Of a stretch of 64,000 nucleotides of DNA, positions 33,701 to 48,500 are shown one piece after another; within the stretch, counting starts at the first letter, position 1; each line of letters starts with the position of its first letter. A model generated the notes under the pieces. The model was not told where the DNA came from. It searched no databases and worked only from the letters and a program-made list of their open reading frames with translations. Position numbers and translations under genes: made by a program. The stretch covers positions 75,792,705 through 75,856,704 of the forward strand of contig CP136067.1 in assembly GCA_032622095.1 (NCBI GenBank). Direction: 5' to 3'. Source of the DNA: Siphonodentalium dalli. Lineage: Eukaryota > Mollusca > Scaphopoda > Gadilida > Siphonodentaliidae.

Positions 33701-36700
33701 AGGGCCCCTTGTTTTCATCCGAGGCAATAAATTCTATGATTTGAAAATTTGTTTCGATAAACATATATACGGCGAATATTTATATTTCAGACATGTGTTT
33801 ATCGAGCTAGTTGGATCACCATATATATACTGCATCGTTGGTCTAACCCCGGCCTGCGTAAAACTCTGGACCGATGTTCAAGCTTGCTCTGAGTTATAGG
33901 GGACACCACCATAATTTGTTCACACACTTTTGCAGGAATGTGCACATCATACTGATCATATGCACATCATACCAGTGCCTCGTAGATTCTGATATATATG
34001 TCTAACGAAATTACCTCAAACATTAGCACCGACAAAATAGCCATACTTCCATAGTGAAAAGAGTGAGCAATTTTATGCAGCAATGCATGACCTTCATCGT
34101 TGTCCGCGAACTGTCCACTGAAAAATATAACGTCACGCTTTTCCCGGTGTAACAACATATCATCTGAAGCAAATGTTTTGTCCCGAAAGTCCTTCAACAA
34201 ACTAGCCTTCACGTCTATCAAAATAGCGAGGGCTTTTTGGAACGTAATCTCTCCGTGTATCGTATTATTGAAAACATTTGGTATCAGTTCATGTAATAAC
34301 TCTGCCATGTCTTTTGTGTACATCTCCAGCTCATGCAGTTCAACTGAAACAATAACAATATATTATACCATAATTGCCTATGTTAGTGTGTATTTTGTAA
34401 ATTTCAGCTTTACATACTACTTTGGGTATTTATTTCTACTGTGAGTGTAAATGTTCAAACATCATTTCATGGGTTAGACGTTTATTCCCATCGTAGAACT
34501 ACATCGTAAGTAGTTAGCAAAATAGTGCTTATATTACATTAATTTAAAATTGGAAGTTGTTAGGATGTCAATTAAATATGAGGAAAATTGCCTGAATTTC
34601 AGTCAAACGTAGCTTGCTAGTGTTATATGAACTAGGAAACAGGCGTAGTGACTTATGAGCTCAGCTCAGTGATATTGATTAATGTTATTATTATGTTAAT
34701 TAGAATATAATTATGATATTAAATTTGTGTTGGTAAGATAAACATGGGTGATAAGGGTGGTTGAACAATTTTGTCAACATGAAAAGACAAATTTAGAATG
34801 GAACTATGTTTTTTTTTTTAAGTGTCTTTACTTCCTCTTTGGTTGGGATAAGGAAATCAATATTAAGTTGTTTTTGCCACAGCCGTTTCGATATCGTTTT
34901 CCAATGCTAAAATGTGATTATGTGATCAAAAGTATATCAAATTCGTCGCAATTCTGTACCAGATTTATTAACATCGTCCACTGAATTACATTTCCCTGCA
35001 TAAAGATGCTTAAAAGTATTGTCCTGATTGGTCAGTACCTCAAGTTATCATGGGTATCTCAATCCAGTTGCGTGGTGTAATTCTACTTTTTCAGATTGTA
35101 CCACAAAAAAATCGGTTTATTCAGATCGCCGCACGCAAATGCATCTGGTCCAGATGATGTTATGGTATGTTGCGGCCAAAGGAAGTTACTTAAATTAATA
35201 AGTGTATTCAACTATAAAGGAAATGTAATTTTCCATCCTCCGCATTCTTCTGCAGTATTTTGGAATCAATTAGCCAATCAAATTGAAACAAATTAAACTA
35301 TGCGTTTATTAAGTTGAATTTACAGTAGTTATTTATAACTAAATCATTTAGATCTTTTTATATAAATCGGTATGGAAATGGTCAATATCGGTGATCATAT
35401 TGATATGGACTTAAATCCTAGCAACTGTAAGGTCCTATGTGTCAACAGGAAAGACCATATGGTATCATTTAATTACAGATTACATGTTGAAACATTGGAA
35501 TGGGTATCAGAAGCTAGGTACATTAATTGATGTTGATATTTCCACCAAAGAATTTGATAGCTAAATTGACAGTAAAACCAAATCAGCGAATAGAATGCCA
35601 TAACTTTTTTAACGAAACCAGAAATAAGCCTATTAGTGTAATTGCATACTTCACATTCATTCGGCCCAAGAATATGGTTTGGCCAGCCTATGAAAGTAAA
35701 GTAAAAACCGAAATAGAAAAAGTACAAAGGCGTACCATTAGGTGGTGGGAAATAATTATTCTTATTAAGCTAGTGTTTCAGATATGTTGATAGAGAGGGG
35801 TTGGTTAACTTTAAGGGAAAGATAAAATAACGCGAAGCTCACAATGCTTTTTCAAATAGCACATGATAAAATCAAAGTAACAGTCCCACCGTACTAAAAA
35901 ATGGAAAGAAAATCACATCACACATATGCTCTTGGTTACCGTCAAATTCATTATTGGACAAATTATGTCAGAAATACCTTTTTCCATCATACTACAATTG
36001 TTCCATGGAATAAAAAATCCCACCACACATTGTTGAAATGCAGATTACATAAATTGACATCTTTAGGGAATTTCTATAAACTCGATCAAAGCTTAAACTA
36101 AAGAAGCAGAAAAAGAGAGGTCGGATAAAAGCTCATAACCGTGGAAACAAATAGCCTCACTTCATCCAAAACCTTATGTACACATATTATACAATTAAGA
36201 TTCGTTTTTATCCCTAAACACATTCTTGTTTTTCGCATTATAATGTATATATGTTCCCTTGTACCTGGATGTCACCCCCTTTCTGCTTCTACAGGAAACA
36301 TATGTGGACAGCATGGTCTTGCCAAACTAAATCACCGCTATAGTCTCAGCGGTGGTGGTGGGATGGCATCCGGGTTCAAGTGGTATGTAATTTATCATCA
36401 ATATAAAGACATATATAAGTTTAATGCTCATTGTACCACGACCTTTACAATATGTATCACATTTGTCTATGATATCTATATATTTAAATTATGAGACATG
36501 CAAAAAAGTATGGTGATAATTCTTGCGAGCACTATATGGTACATGTACTGAATTTATACAATACTGCCAAATAGGATTAGAGTGGAGGAGTACATATCGT
36601 CTTTCAATTTCCTACTCCTACCATACCTTATAACACTTCTCCTAATTCTCCTGTTTTTTCAAGCTGCGTTCTCGCCTCTGATTTACCCACGATCGATGCC

Positions 36701-39468
36701 TGTCCGTAATGCTCAGTAATGGGCGTGAGGCAGTACAGCGATATACAGCATCATCATCAAATGTTTCGGAACAAGTCATTCGACTTTTGGTTCCGATATG
36801 CAAAGAATTGGTTATATACATTATGTTACGATAACTCAGTCATATACTGCAGACTATATAGTTGATAGTCTATCTGGGATTTGAATTCTGTCAGTGAAGT
36901 GGCGTTGACAATGTGTTCGGGAAGTTTGTTCCAATGAACTCCAACGCGTTGAGTGAAGAAGTACTTCCTAATGTTCTTATTCACGGTTTCCATTTGCAGC
37001 TTGAGATTATGTCCTCTCGTATAAGATTATATATGTTGCTTTCTGGAACAATTCATCTATGTTGACGTTGTACTGATTATGTAAGTACTTGTATGTTTCT
37101 ATTAAATCACATTGCAGACAACTGTACTTTGCAGACATTAAGTTCAGCTGAACGAGTCGATCTCTGTATCCAAAGTCCTTTAACTGATGTACCAGTCTGG
37201 TTGCACGACACTGCACTTGTCTAAAGCGGTGCAGTTATATTTGAATTGAGAGTCCCATGCCGTGTTGCAATATCCAATGACTGGTCTAACCATACATGTA
37301 TAAAGACGCCTAAATGTGTTCGGGTCTAACATTATGAACGTTCTTTTTAGGATACCGATGACCCGATATGCCTTATTACATATCGAGTTTATGTGAATGT
37401 CGAATTTAAGTTTGTTATCCACATTAACACCGATATCCTTTTCGCACGCACTCTCCAGAATTGGTGGTTTGTTTGACACGTCTCTCATGTAATATTCTTT
37501 ATGTGGATTGTTATATCCAATATGAACGACGTGAATTTTGTTCGAATTAAATTTGAGCTGCCAGATATTCGACCACTTGCATACTGCATCTATATTCTCT
37601 TGTATATTATCGTTATTTTGGTCTCCAAGTAGTTTGGTGTCATCTGCGAATATTTCACAAATTCCTTCCACACATTCAGGGAGGTCGTTAATAAATATAA
37701 CGAATAATACAGGACCTAGAACACTTCCCCCGAGGCACACCGCTTGTAACATCTTTCCAGTCTGAATAAGCACAATTTACACGGACTCTTTGACTACTGT
37801 TATTTAGAAATTCCTTAATCCAGTCAAGAATTTTTAGATTTAATCCATAGGACCCTAGTTTTAGTAAAAGTCTTTCATGAGGAACTGAGTCAAACGCTTT
37901 TCTAAAATCTAAATATATGGTATCAACTGGTTGGTGTTCGTCCAATTTGGATGTGATGTACGAGAGGCATTTTACTAATTGTTTCTTACATTAACGTTTC
38001 TGCCTAAATCCGTGCTGACAGTCGGTAAATAGGATGTTTTCATCCATGTGAGCCATCAAAGAATCAGCTACAAACGACTCCAGAATTTTACACAGTACGC
38101 ATGTAAGACTAACGGGTCGATAATTTCCAGGATCAGATGTTTTTCCATTTTTGAATAGACACGTGACTATATGTATATGTACCACAAAGAACTTAACTGT
38201 AGACTCAGCTTCGTGTCGCCCTACACTTGACCATACACGTCTCTACACCTTGTATTTATTTTCATAAATACAGACATTTTTCGAGAGCGTGGGTGACTCT
38301 CATTAATTCTGTATTTGTAATACTAACCTTTGACTATGAGGATGTCGCCTATGATTTGGCCGATGACACAACATGCGTCGAGCGTTACGAGGACACATAT
38401 GATAATCAATACAATATGTGAATGCAGAAACTTTGACAACTTCTTTCTGTACCTGCAGCGAGATTAATTTAAACATCGTGATATTTGAAAGAAATTATAA
38501 GTATACGTATGTCCAGTAGTCAATATCGAGAATGTATAGATAACTGTTAGCTGGTAGCGATAGTGCTGACCAATTTTGTAAAATAAAAACTGAATCTATA
38601 TATCAGTTACCTATAATGCTGCCAAGACTAGCCCCCCAGATTTATAACGACCTAATATGTTATATCTCGATTATAATCAAACCTCGTTTATCGGTGTAAA
38701 TCAAGCAGACGATAATAAGGAAATTTCCCAAAAACAAAATCGCATATTTCAAAGTAGCTCGGGTTATTGAATCTTCGGCGTCCCTCGAAGCAGGACTTTG
38801 CCCGTTGCGTGGAAAGTCATACACCGGCAAAATTATGCCCTTGTTAACATACGCAATGACATGTTCTATGCAATTATTGACCAAATATGGATTGCAATTA
38901 TTTATCTCTGTCGAAGAACTGACGATATGATATTACACTTATCCCATGTCCACGATAGCTTGGTAGAAGCAATGGAGTATACTGACTCGTTTATAAACTT
39001 TATTGTCAATGTCACTGAACAGTTCTGGCAAATATACAATTGTATAGCTCAACGAAACACATTCCGACACAGTTAGAAATCGGCATCAATCTTGCTAACA
39101 CACCACTATGTGAGCCTTTAACTAACTTTGAACCCCCGTGATTGTTTTCGCGACCAACGCAGATACATCACCAATATGACCACTACGTGTGTTTCAAATA
39201 ATGAATCGAATGAGCATTGGCACGGCGATATCTATGACAGTGCGAACAAAGAGTGCCATCTACTGAATAGCATATGAAATGATTATGTGAATGCGCTGCC
39301 CGCTTCATTATTATTATTATCAGCATCATCATCATCATCATTTATATCGTCGTTATCAGCATCATAGTCATCGCAATCGACACCACCATCAGTGTCAGCA
39401 TGTCATACCATCACTAACATCATAATCATAATAATAATCGTCATCGTCATCATCATCATCATCATCAG

Positions 39469-39525
<57 letters not shown>

Positions 39526-42500
39526 TTATATCGTCGTTATCAGCATCATAGTCATCGCAATCGACACCACCATCAGTGTCAGCATGTCACACCATCACTA
39601 TCATCATAATAATAATCATCATCGTCATCATCACTACCATTAACAACATCATCATCGTTGATACCACACACGTCATCAGCATTATTATCATCAAACTCAT
39701 CCCCATCGCCATCACCACCAACCTCAGCATATTCATCATGTGTACATATATGTAGATATATCCAGTATCGGATATTGACATCAATTACTATAATTCAGCA
39801 TTATTGATTCATATTTATGTACATATCGATTATTTGTTACATGCTTTATAAATCTTCATAGAATGGAGGAAATAAAGACATAATAATAATAATATTTATC
39901 ATGGGATTCGCATGTTAAACACATTTTGACAGTTTTTCGAAGCTCGGTTAGATTAGATAGAGATATGATCGTGGCCGGTATACATTGGTATTCTTAACGC
40001 AGCTCGAGGTATATTTACTAAATGGGTCCGGTGATTATATACGACGGTGAGCTTCAAATAGAAAATAACTAAGGAAACTCATTTGATTGAAATTAGCAGA
40101 AACGTTAATGTCCACACGAAAGTTTAAGATAAGTTTGTCACATTGAATACATGTCGCACAAGGATCGTCGTTATCTAGATGGCATTTGTTGTGGTGTACA
40201 CCTTAGACTAGAATTTACAATTGCATCCCCGCTCCATAGAAATGAATTTGTTCAAATGGTACTAGGGTGCTTGTTTTCGGGGATCTCTCACCATCAACAT
40301 GTAGAAATTACACACACAATATGTAAACGTTCTGCTTTGTATTGTCAAACCAGTATTTAATGTAAAATTTGTTCCGTTCAAGTTGTACAATTCCAACTCC
40401 AGCGGTTGCAAATGGAAATTCCCGAACATGGAAATTAGGATGTTGTTCTATGGATGGTAAAATTAAAGTTCAATATTCCAATTATTTATTTAATTTGTCC
40501 AATTTCAGTTCAAAATTCCTATTTATATCTCGCTGTTTTATTATTAAACAGGCTTCTTTTTTATATATAACTCAATATTTTAAGTTTGATAATTATGATG
40601 CCAATTGTCCATTCCATCTAGAATCCAGAAAATTAAGTTTCAATTTGCGAATTTATTCGCATACATTTTAAATTTTATACTAATTTTTATCTTTCTATTT
40701 TATTCTTATTTTACAAATTGTGGTTTGTACATTTTAAACCACATCCACTTTTTAATAAGCACATGTCAAACACAAAAGTCGAAAAGAAATAAAACAAAAC
40801 AACTATATACGTAAGGTTTAAAGAATAATAAGCATGTTTTAAAACAAACACAGATCGAACAACGTCTAGAAATCACAAACTGACAACCTAAATTGAAATA
40901 AAAAAATAAGAATTTCAGAACGTTGAACTATAATTTTGACACAGTATAAGCGTATCTCGTTTTAGCTATAATTATGACGATGTCCAGTGGGAAAAGTGTA
41001 AAAGGAAACGTGCTGACAAGTATGCTTGAAAATCTGCCATTTTTACCAAGTTAGATGGTCGCATAATATATATAGGGGTCACTTTCCCACTGTTGACCAG
41101 CACGTTCTCTGTCCAAGGGCGAGATGATGCCATGGGGTTGGGTTTAGTGAGGGAATTATGACATATCACATATATGACGTCATTGTTAGTTCAGTCCAGA
41201 TGTAGGGTTGTCCTAAGTACTGATGAATTCTGCGCCTATTTCTTAATTGTTATACATTTTTTTCAGTAAGGGCAATTCATCAATAGTAGTTCTCACAGGA
41301 CAGTACCCAAATTCACGGGAAAATATGATGCCATTCAAAGATGGCTGCCAAAATGGCACCAGAAAATCAACAATTTTGCGATTTTCTAGAATCTCATGTA
41401 AATGACTTTCCGTTTTGGTAGCGACTGCGAATTGTGAAAATTCAGTGCTTACTTATTGCATCAGCAATGTAGTGCATCAATAGTATTGTACAAAACATGT
41501 TCGATTTGTCAAAAATCAATTTTAGACAACAGAGTTATAGCATTTTGTTAAAAAATCAATTCCGATATTCTAGCAATATATTTAAAGAAATGACCGGAAT
41601 TCAGTGAGGGGGAGAGATATTCGTGCCACATACGGAATTGTGGCAGTAAAAATGCAAAAGTATGTGTTCGTTACACCACCAAATGTCGTCCTGGCATACT
41701 ATCATAGGGAATTAGGTTAGTCGGCTACTTTTAAGTAAATGCTCACAGCTTTAATTTCTTGTCCAGGTTAACGGATGTCCTATACTACATACGCGTCATG
41801 TCTTCAAATTTCATGATATTAAGGGAGGAGGGAGTTGGAGAGAAAATCCAACTCTCAATGTGAAATTAGAAAGACCTCCATCTCAGCTTGAGGATTGTCT
41901 AGCCTCATGTACTATGCTCTAAGTCGGAGTACTAATTGAGAAATATTGGTGGTTGCCATATCAAATGCCAATCGATGATGCAGATAAGCGTTGGTGTTAG
42001 TTTTGTTCATGACATCTCCTCAGTAGAAAATGTCTATAGTGTATAATAGAAGTAAGCAACACACAACTGTTTATTGTGATAGCTATGAAGTGGGTATTGT
42101 ACTTCTCAGCTACACCACGATTCTTGGCAAGCAAGAAACAACAAATTCTTCTTGTTTATAAAACACAAACAATAGTATAATTAATTATATGGCTGTCATT
42201 TGGCCTGCTTCTCTCACTGTTAGTTGCGCTGTAACCTTGGTTTAGATTTGCATGGTAACACCATTTGAAACTTATTTAGCTGAACTTAGCAGGTTTCAAT
42301 CGTATTGATAACCACGGCAGAATAAAATAGAATAGACCCCATAGATGGATAATATATTCATATAAGGGGTAGCGTCCCGTGTCAAGATTAAAGTGATATA
42401 TTGTGAATACCAGGTTTTGAAATCTGGATGATGATATTCAACAAAGTATTCCAACCACTTTCATAGCATATGTGGAGTCCTTTTGTGCAATTACTATAAG

Positions 42501-45500
42501 TTATTAACCTCCCACGGCATGATTATTCAGTTGAAATGAACATTATCATACACCAGGCTAGATCCCCGACACCAGACGAAGTGGTGTCTGGTTCTTGGCT
42601 TTCATGGTGTTCAGTTAATCGGTGGTAGCCACACAACGTGATTCGCACAACATACGAAAGATGTCTTGGTATGAACACAGTAGGCTGGTATTATATGGAC
42701 CATTGATAGTATACACAAAATGATATCCCACATTGATTTCTATGATTTAGGCGTATGAAGAGTTTACTGGGACAATGCATTGCGTTTGTACATCAGTTCA
42801 ATGTGAAAGTGGTTCTTGGCAATGGTTATGCCTGTGCTGCCACTCCCACTTGATTAAGGATTATTTTGAAGTTCATCGAAATCAACAGGGACTAGTGAAT
42901 TGTATAGGAGCCAAGAATGGTAGGCGATACTTATTATATTACTAATTCACGCGTTTTGACGAAATGTACGACCACACGATGGGAAACGGGTAATGAATCA
43001 ACTGGTAGTGATGGGTCTTATGGTGTCAAGTCATCAGTTTGATTTATTATGTCCAATATACTCTGGAATCCAGGTTCTGAATACTGAATGACATTATGGG
43101 GCAACATAGTCCACTAACTTCTTACAACACAATGTGAAGTAATAGATGGAGTTAATAACAGCTCGTGACGTGCCATGATGATTCTGCTTATAACGTTATC
43201 ATGAACCAAAGGAGATGCGGAAATGAAGGAAGTTGAATTAGCCCGCGTAGCTATGGAGGTGGCCATGATTCATTATAATAATAATGGCATCTTTCAGATC
43301 ATATATAGGCCGATCCATCTATATCCCAATGCGTCAAACTTTCAATTCTGTTCGACTAGGAGTTATCAGATAAGTCTGGCTATATCCCATAAAGTGTATA
43401 TGTCGTGCTGCATTCGTGCATCATTGTAATCTACCCCAAGCAAGTGGCATATATAGATCAACTTAAGCAGAAATCTAAACGATCATGGGGATGCACGAAG
43501 AGCTCCATACATGTTCACTTGATGAGCAATCAGCTTGATTAGATAGACTTTAGTTTTAACAGTATTTATTCCATGAATAATACAACAACAATACGTATAC
43601 GTTTCACCGTGGACCAGATTCGACATCAACTGTGCAGGCGTATGTGAGTCTTAACAGTATTTATTCCATGAATAATACAACAATAATACGTATACGTTTC
43701 ACCGTGAACCGGATTCTACATCAACTGTGCAGGCGTATGTGAGTTATTTCCGGGAATCATTTTATATTCACTCCACCTAACAAGAGTGTGATGGTCCAGA
43801 TACACATTAGCGCTACTTGTATATGAGACAAACTAGTTATATACATACATGTAGTAAAACAAAAATATGCCAATACCGCTGTGATGCAAGTAAATATATT
43901 GCTTGAGTTCTAGTTAAAATTTGTCATGATCCCATACTGGTCGTCATATTAATGCACACATGAAATGTACCGATACTTGGTATGAACTAGTGACAAGCAG
44001 CAGTTTAAGCATGAGGCAATAACCAATTCCTACACATAAATGTTTGCCAGAATGGTAGAAGCTGGTGTCTGATCATTTTGTATCGATTTTCCATTCCAAT
44101 CACCAAGAGTACCCATACAAGGATTAATTTTACGACGACCTTATGTATATTATGTCAGAAGACCAGACAGACTATCCAACCTCGTTCATCAACCAAGCCT
44201 ATACCAGCGGTCTACATGTACGTTGGCGAAATGGACAAGATTAAAGTATAGCTATATAATATTGAGCCCCCGGGCGATCTGCTGGTTAACATTTTCAAAA
44301 GTCTTCAAAAGTAAGTCACTGTTAGCTATATACAGTAATCTGATTGAGTCCGTCGCTATACCTTCTAGTATACGAGTAGATATACTCAATCGTTATCGAT
44401 ATGCAAGAACGTATGGCGATCACGTGCATCATTTGAGCGCTGGTAGCTGACAGCAAGCTGAAGTTGGCAACTTTTCTATTCTCTCCACATACCTTGTTAG
44501 TCTCTATTAAATATTTATATAACATCAGAATCGAGTTTGGCACCAGTCCATATACTTAACGTGCTTGAACATATATTTAGGTTTTATATAGTTAATGGTA
44601 TGTTCTCATCGAAAGCCCATGTATGATAATAATTCATATGTGTCATTCTGACACAATGGGAAAATCTTGCGGTAATATGTTTTTAATGTCAAATTTCGAC
44701 ATTGGCGGCCATCTCGATTACAATAAGATATTTATAACTTCGTATTATCTAAATCGGAGTACATTCATTCATATATCTAACACTGAGATATCGTTCTCCT
44801 GTGATGGACATGTTATTTGACGTATAAACAAAATATGTTTGGCGAATTTTCACGATGCTTATTTGGAACATAATTGTCATATGAACTCGCAATTTGAGTC
44901 ATTGCAGTAAGACAACTAATTGGAATGTCATAACATGGCGATTATTTATTTGGTAGAAGCAAGTTACATTCACCTTCTACGTGATAGAAACGTAGTTGGG
45001 TGAAAGAGGGTAAAATTGGCATATTATCGTATTTTGGCCGCCATCTTGGAAGCCATCTTCAATCATAGTAAGTTGACAGTTTCTTGATCCAGTTAGATGT
45101 AAATACCTAATGTAATAATCCTACTCATTTCCACAACAGATTAATTCTAATTTTCTTTAAGAAAATAAAAAAGTTAATTTTGCCAAAAATTAATGCCACA
45201 TCCTTTAAAACATCGATTTGGAGCAGGGGGTCAGGAAAAAAATTGCATACACAATTTTTCCACTCATGGTTTTGGGACCCCCCCCCCCTTCCAGTCACAT
45301 TTGAATGAAATTTATCAATCATCAGGGTGTAGAATGTCCAGTGAAGGTGGCTGATGTTGGGAAACATAGAATGGTTAAATTAGAATGAACATATATAATA
45401 ATTATCAGTCATTCGTAATTTGACCATTCTGTTTTTTCCAACATCATCCAACTTTGGTGTACTTACGCCACCAGTTAAACTCAAATACTAATACATTATA

Positions 45501-48500
45501 ACTATGAGCACAAGCAATACACTTATGAGATTAAAAACATTTATCATGAAAAACTCAACACAACCAGCTGACACAACCAGTGAAACAACTTTTAAAAATA
45601 ATTATTTTATCTAATTATTTATTCCAGACTTTGCACTGGACTTTGTGTAATGTGCATTTATCCATGAAATGCACTCGTGTTTACTTTATATATTTTTTTA
45701 AGTTGCTAGTTAAAGTGAAGTTGTAAACACACAACACACCGGAAATTTTTATGCTGCCCAGGTTGAGATGGGGTTTTCTAGATAAATGTTTTAAATCTCA
45801 TATGAGTGTATTGCTTGTGCTGAGAGTTCAGCTCTTTTTGTTATGCGGTATTTCATAAAGTGTATGTCATATATATTTCCATTGGACGTGTGTCCTTATA
45901 AGTGTTTTGACTGGTGGTATTAATATAGTTTCCTATGAACGATCCACGCCGATCTTATTGGATTTAATGGAGTTATGCAAAATGTATCAGATATATTCAT
46001 TTTCATTTTATCATCGATGTCGTTCAACTGACATTTCTAAATTGAATTTTGAAAACGTTGAAGCTGATTGAAGAATTATTTAAGTTAATTTAAACTCAGG
46101 TGAAGTTTCAATTATCGTTGTGCAAAGTGACTTACAAAATCTGTATCTAATCTGGATAAGGACATGAATGAGTTTAACAAGAAACTTTGATTACATTTTC
46201 TAGCACAAAATTACCCAAGTAGTTCAGACTGTTTCTTGTCTGTTTTACAATATGCAGTGTACGTAGTTAGATGGATCATTTTAATATTAACAATAACTAA
46301 ATGGTTGTAGAATAGCGCATATAAATAAATAATATCTCATTATTTCACAAGTGAAAGACAGTCATGTTTTACGAAGAAAATGCTATTGAGACTGATTGAG
46401 ATCCATTTGAATGTCTGTTCATTAATAATTGGATATGTAACACTGTAGAATAACACTTTTGTCTTTTATAGTATTAGTAACTGTGTGCCAGAAACATGTT
46501 TATATATTAGAGAACAGGCATGTTCTACATTTATTTTACACATTATTTCAGTTTCATATCAGACTTGGAGAGTTGAATTTCAGTTTGATACCACATATAG
46601 TGGTAATGTGATATTTTATTTTGCTTACTGAATTATATGTGGTTTATTTGTCTTTAGAGTTCATTATAATATATTTACATACCAAGTGGTTATCCAACCC
46701 AGGTGGGTCAGCGCAGTTAAAAATTTCACGAAGGTTTACTCAGTATTAGAAGGGACCAAATAATTAAAAAAAAACTGAGGCCAACCTGACCACAGGGAAC
46801 TGTACCTAGTATCTTGTGTGTACACTACAGGTGTTATTTAGATCATAACACATCAAAACAATCATTATATAGACTAAACAGCTTGTAATTACGTCAAAAA
46901 AGCGAACTTAAGAAAATGAGCATGGCGGCCATCTTTGTGACCACCCAGTCGCGACCCAGGGAGTCTAACAATTTTTTTCTGAAGTAGAGACTATATACTG
47001 GCTCATGAGCATGGTCTCTATATTTGTTCATGGTTTTCCCACGGGAGCCCAAAATCGGACATAAGCGACTCTACTACAAGTATTTACTGTGATATTTGTT
47101 GTTTTAAACCAAAAGTCGAATATTTTCTTAGTTTCGGTTGAATTGTTTTCAAACTGTATTATTTGTCAGATTGGCAACACATGAGCGAGTTCCAGGTGGA
47201 ACTTCGCTCTGTTCAACCAATGTTATGGTGGACACCCCTACCGGAACGGAGCGCTCTAGCGACGTTGCTTAGTGCGATATAGTACCACCAGATTGTTACC
47301 AAAGCTGGTAACACGTTTACTATCAGATGAAACCCACCCACACCCTATTTGTATTGGACGGGATATCTATTACCACAACTTCAAATTGTGCCAGACCTGT
47401 TACTGACAAACTGGTTACTGCGTATACTGACTACTCGGTGTTACAATTAGTCATTGAACTCTTATTTACTAAATAATTGTAATTAATCTAAGCATCACAG
47501 TTAATGTCCATTGGTGACCATGCATTATCAAAGTATTAATTATGATGTCCTATTGATCGGTGGAATTCTATGATCCTGATCTCTGATGAACTAATCCATT
47601 TCACGGCATTTCAATGCCATATTTGTTTGACAATTTGTAAAGTTCGTCACTCGACTCTCTGACACTAGTGAATGGCACCGCGCCAGTTTTAGACTCCGTA
47701 ATCCGTATCGTGTACTGGCTAGTACATGTAGGTCAGGACTCGGGCCGAGTAGTCCAGAATGGAACTAATTATCACATTTTACACTTAAACTTCCACCTAC
47801 TCTTCGTATCATGTACTGGCCAGTAATACATTTAGCCACTGTGGGTCAGGAGAGAGCGGCGGAGGAGCCCAGAATGTATCTATGTCGAATGTGACGGAAT
47901 GTCGATCAGCACTGGGGCCTTTCGACTGGTTTGCCGAATTATTAGAACTAATTATCACATTTTTCTTACCACAGTGTTGTAAGAAATCACAACATCATGA
48001 ACATGTCATATCAAGGTTCTACTTCAGAATGCAACACCACAAGCTTGTGACAGTCATCGTGCATGGTAATTTTTGCTTTCTTCCATTGTCAATCAGTGCT
48101 AGTCACTTATTCCAGTCAATCAATGTCCATGGAATACTAAGTCAACACTAACAATAGACAGTACCTGAATACAGAATAGTGCATACTGCGGTTGGTCCGT
48201 AATCACATCACCAGCTGACCACTTCAAATGATATTTTATGATAATTAAGCGGTAGTTCTAACATCCAAACGGACATCCAAACGGATGAAAAAAAGTCTAT
48301 AATTAATCCTCTATACACACAACATATTTAGACACATATTTGCTGCGAACAATGTACGAAACAAGCAAATATGACAGATGAAAACGTCGGTTGGCGATTT
48401 TTAAAAAAGCCCGCAATTACAAACCTGTCATCCCTATTATTTTCTATCTATCTAAATGATCTTGAAGACTTTTTGGAAAGTTGTGCTATAGACGGACTGA

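Larger units (their letters stand above)
34344..38327 (-). other. Intron 2 of the Hv1-like gene
   Basis: 3984 bp. More than half is made of two LINE remnants in opposite orientation (35.1-36.1 plus, 36.85-38.19 minus). Confidence 0.75.

Noticed and set aside
38660-38884. Minus-strand ORF with a hydrophobic segment, considered as an extra S1 or N-terminal exon of the Hv1-like gene
   Set aside because: Exon 1 (phase 2) joins exon 2 directly and exactly; this frame has no matching donor and lacks the S1 Asp motif, which is in exon 2.
39392-39784. Poly-Ile/His and Met-rich ORFs
   Set aside because: Product of the ATC/CAT microsatellite and its duplication.
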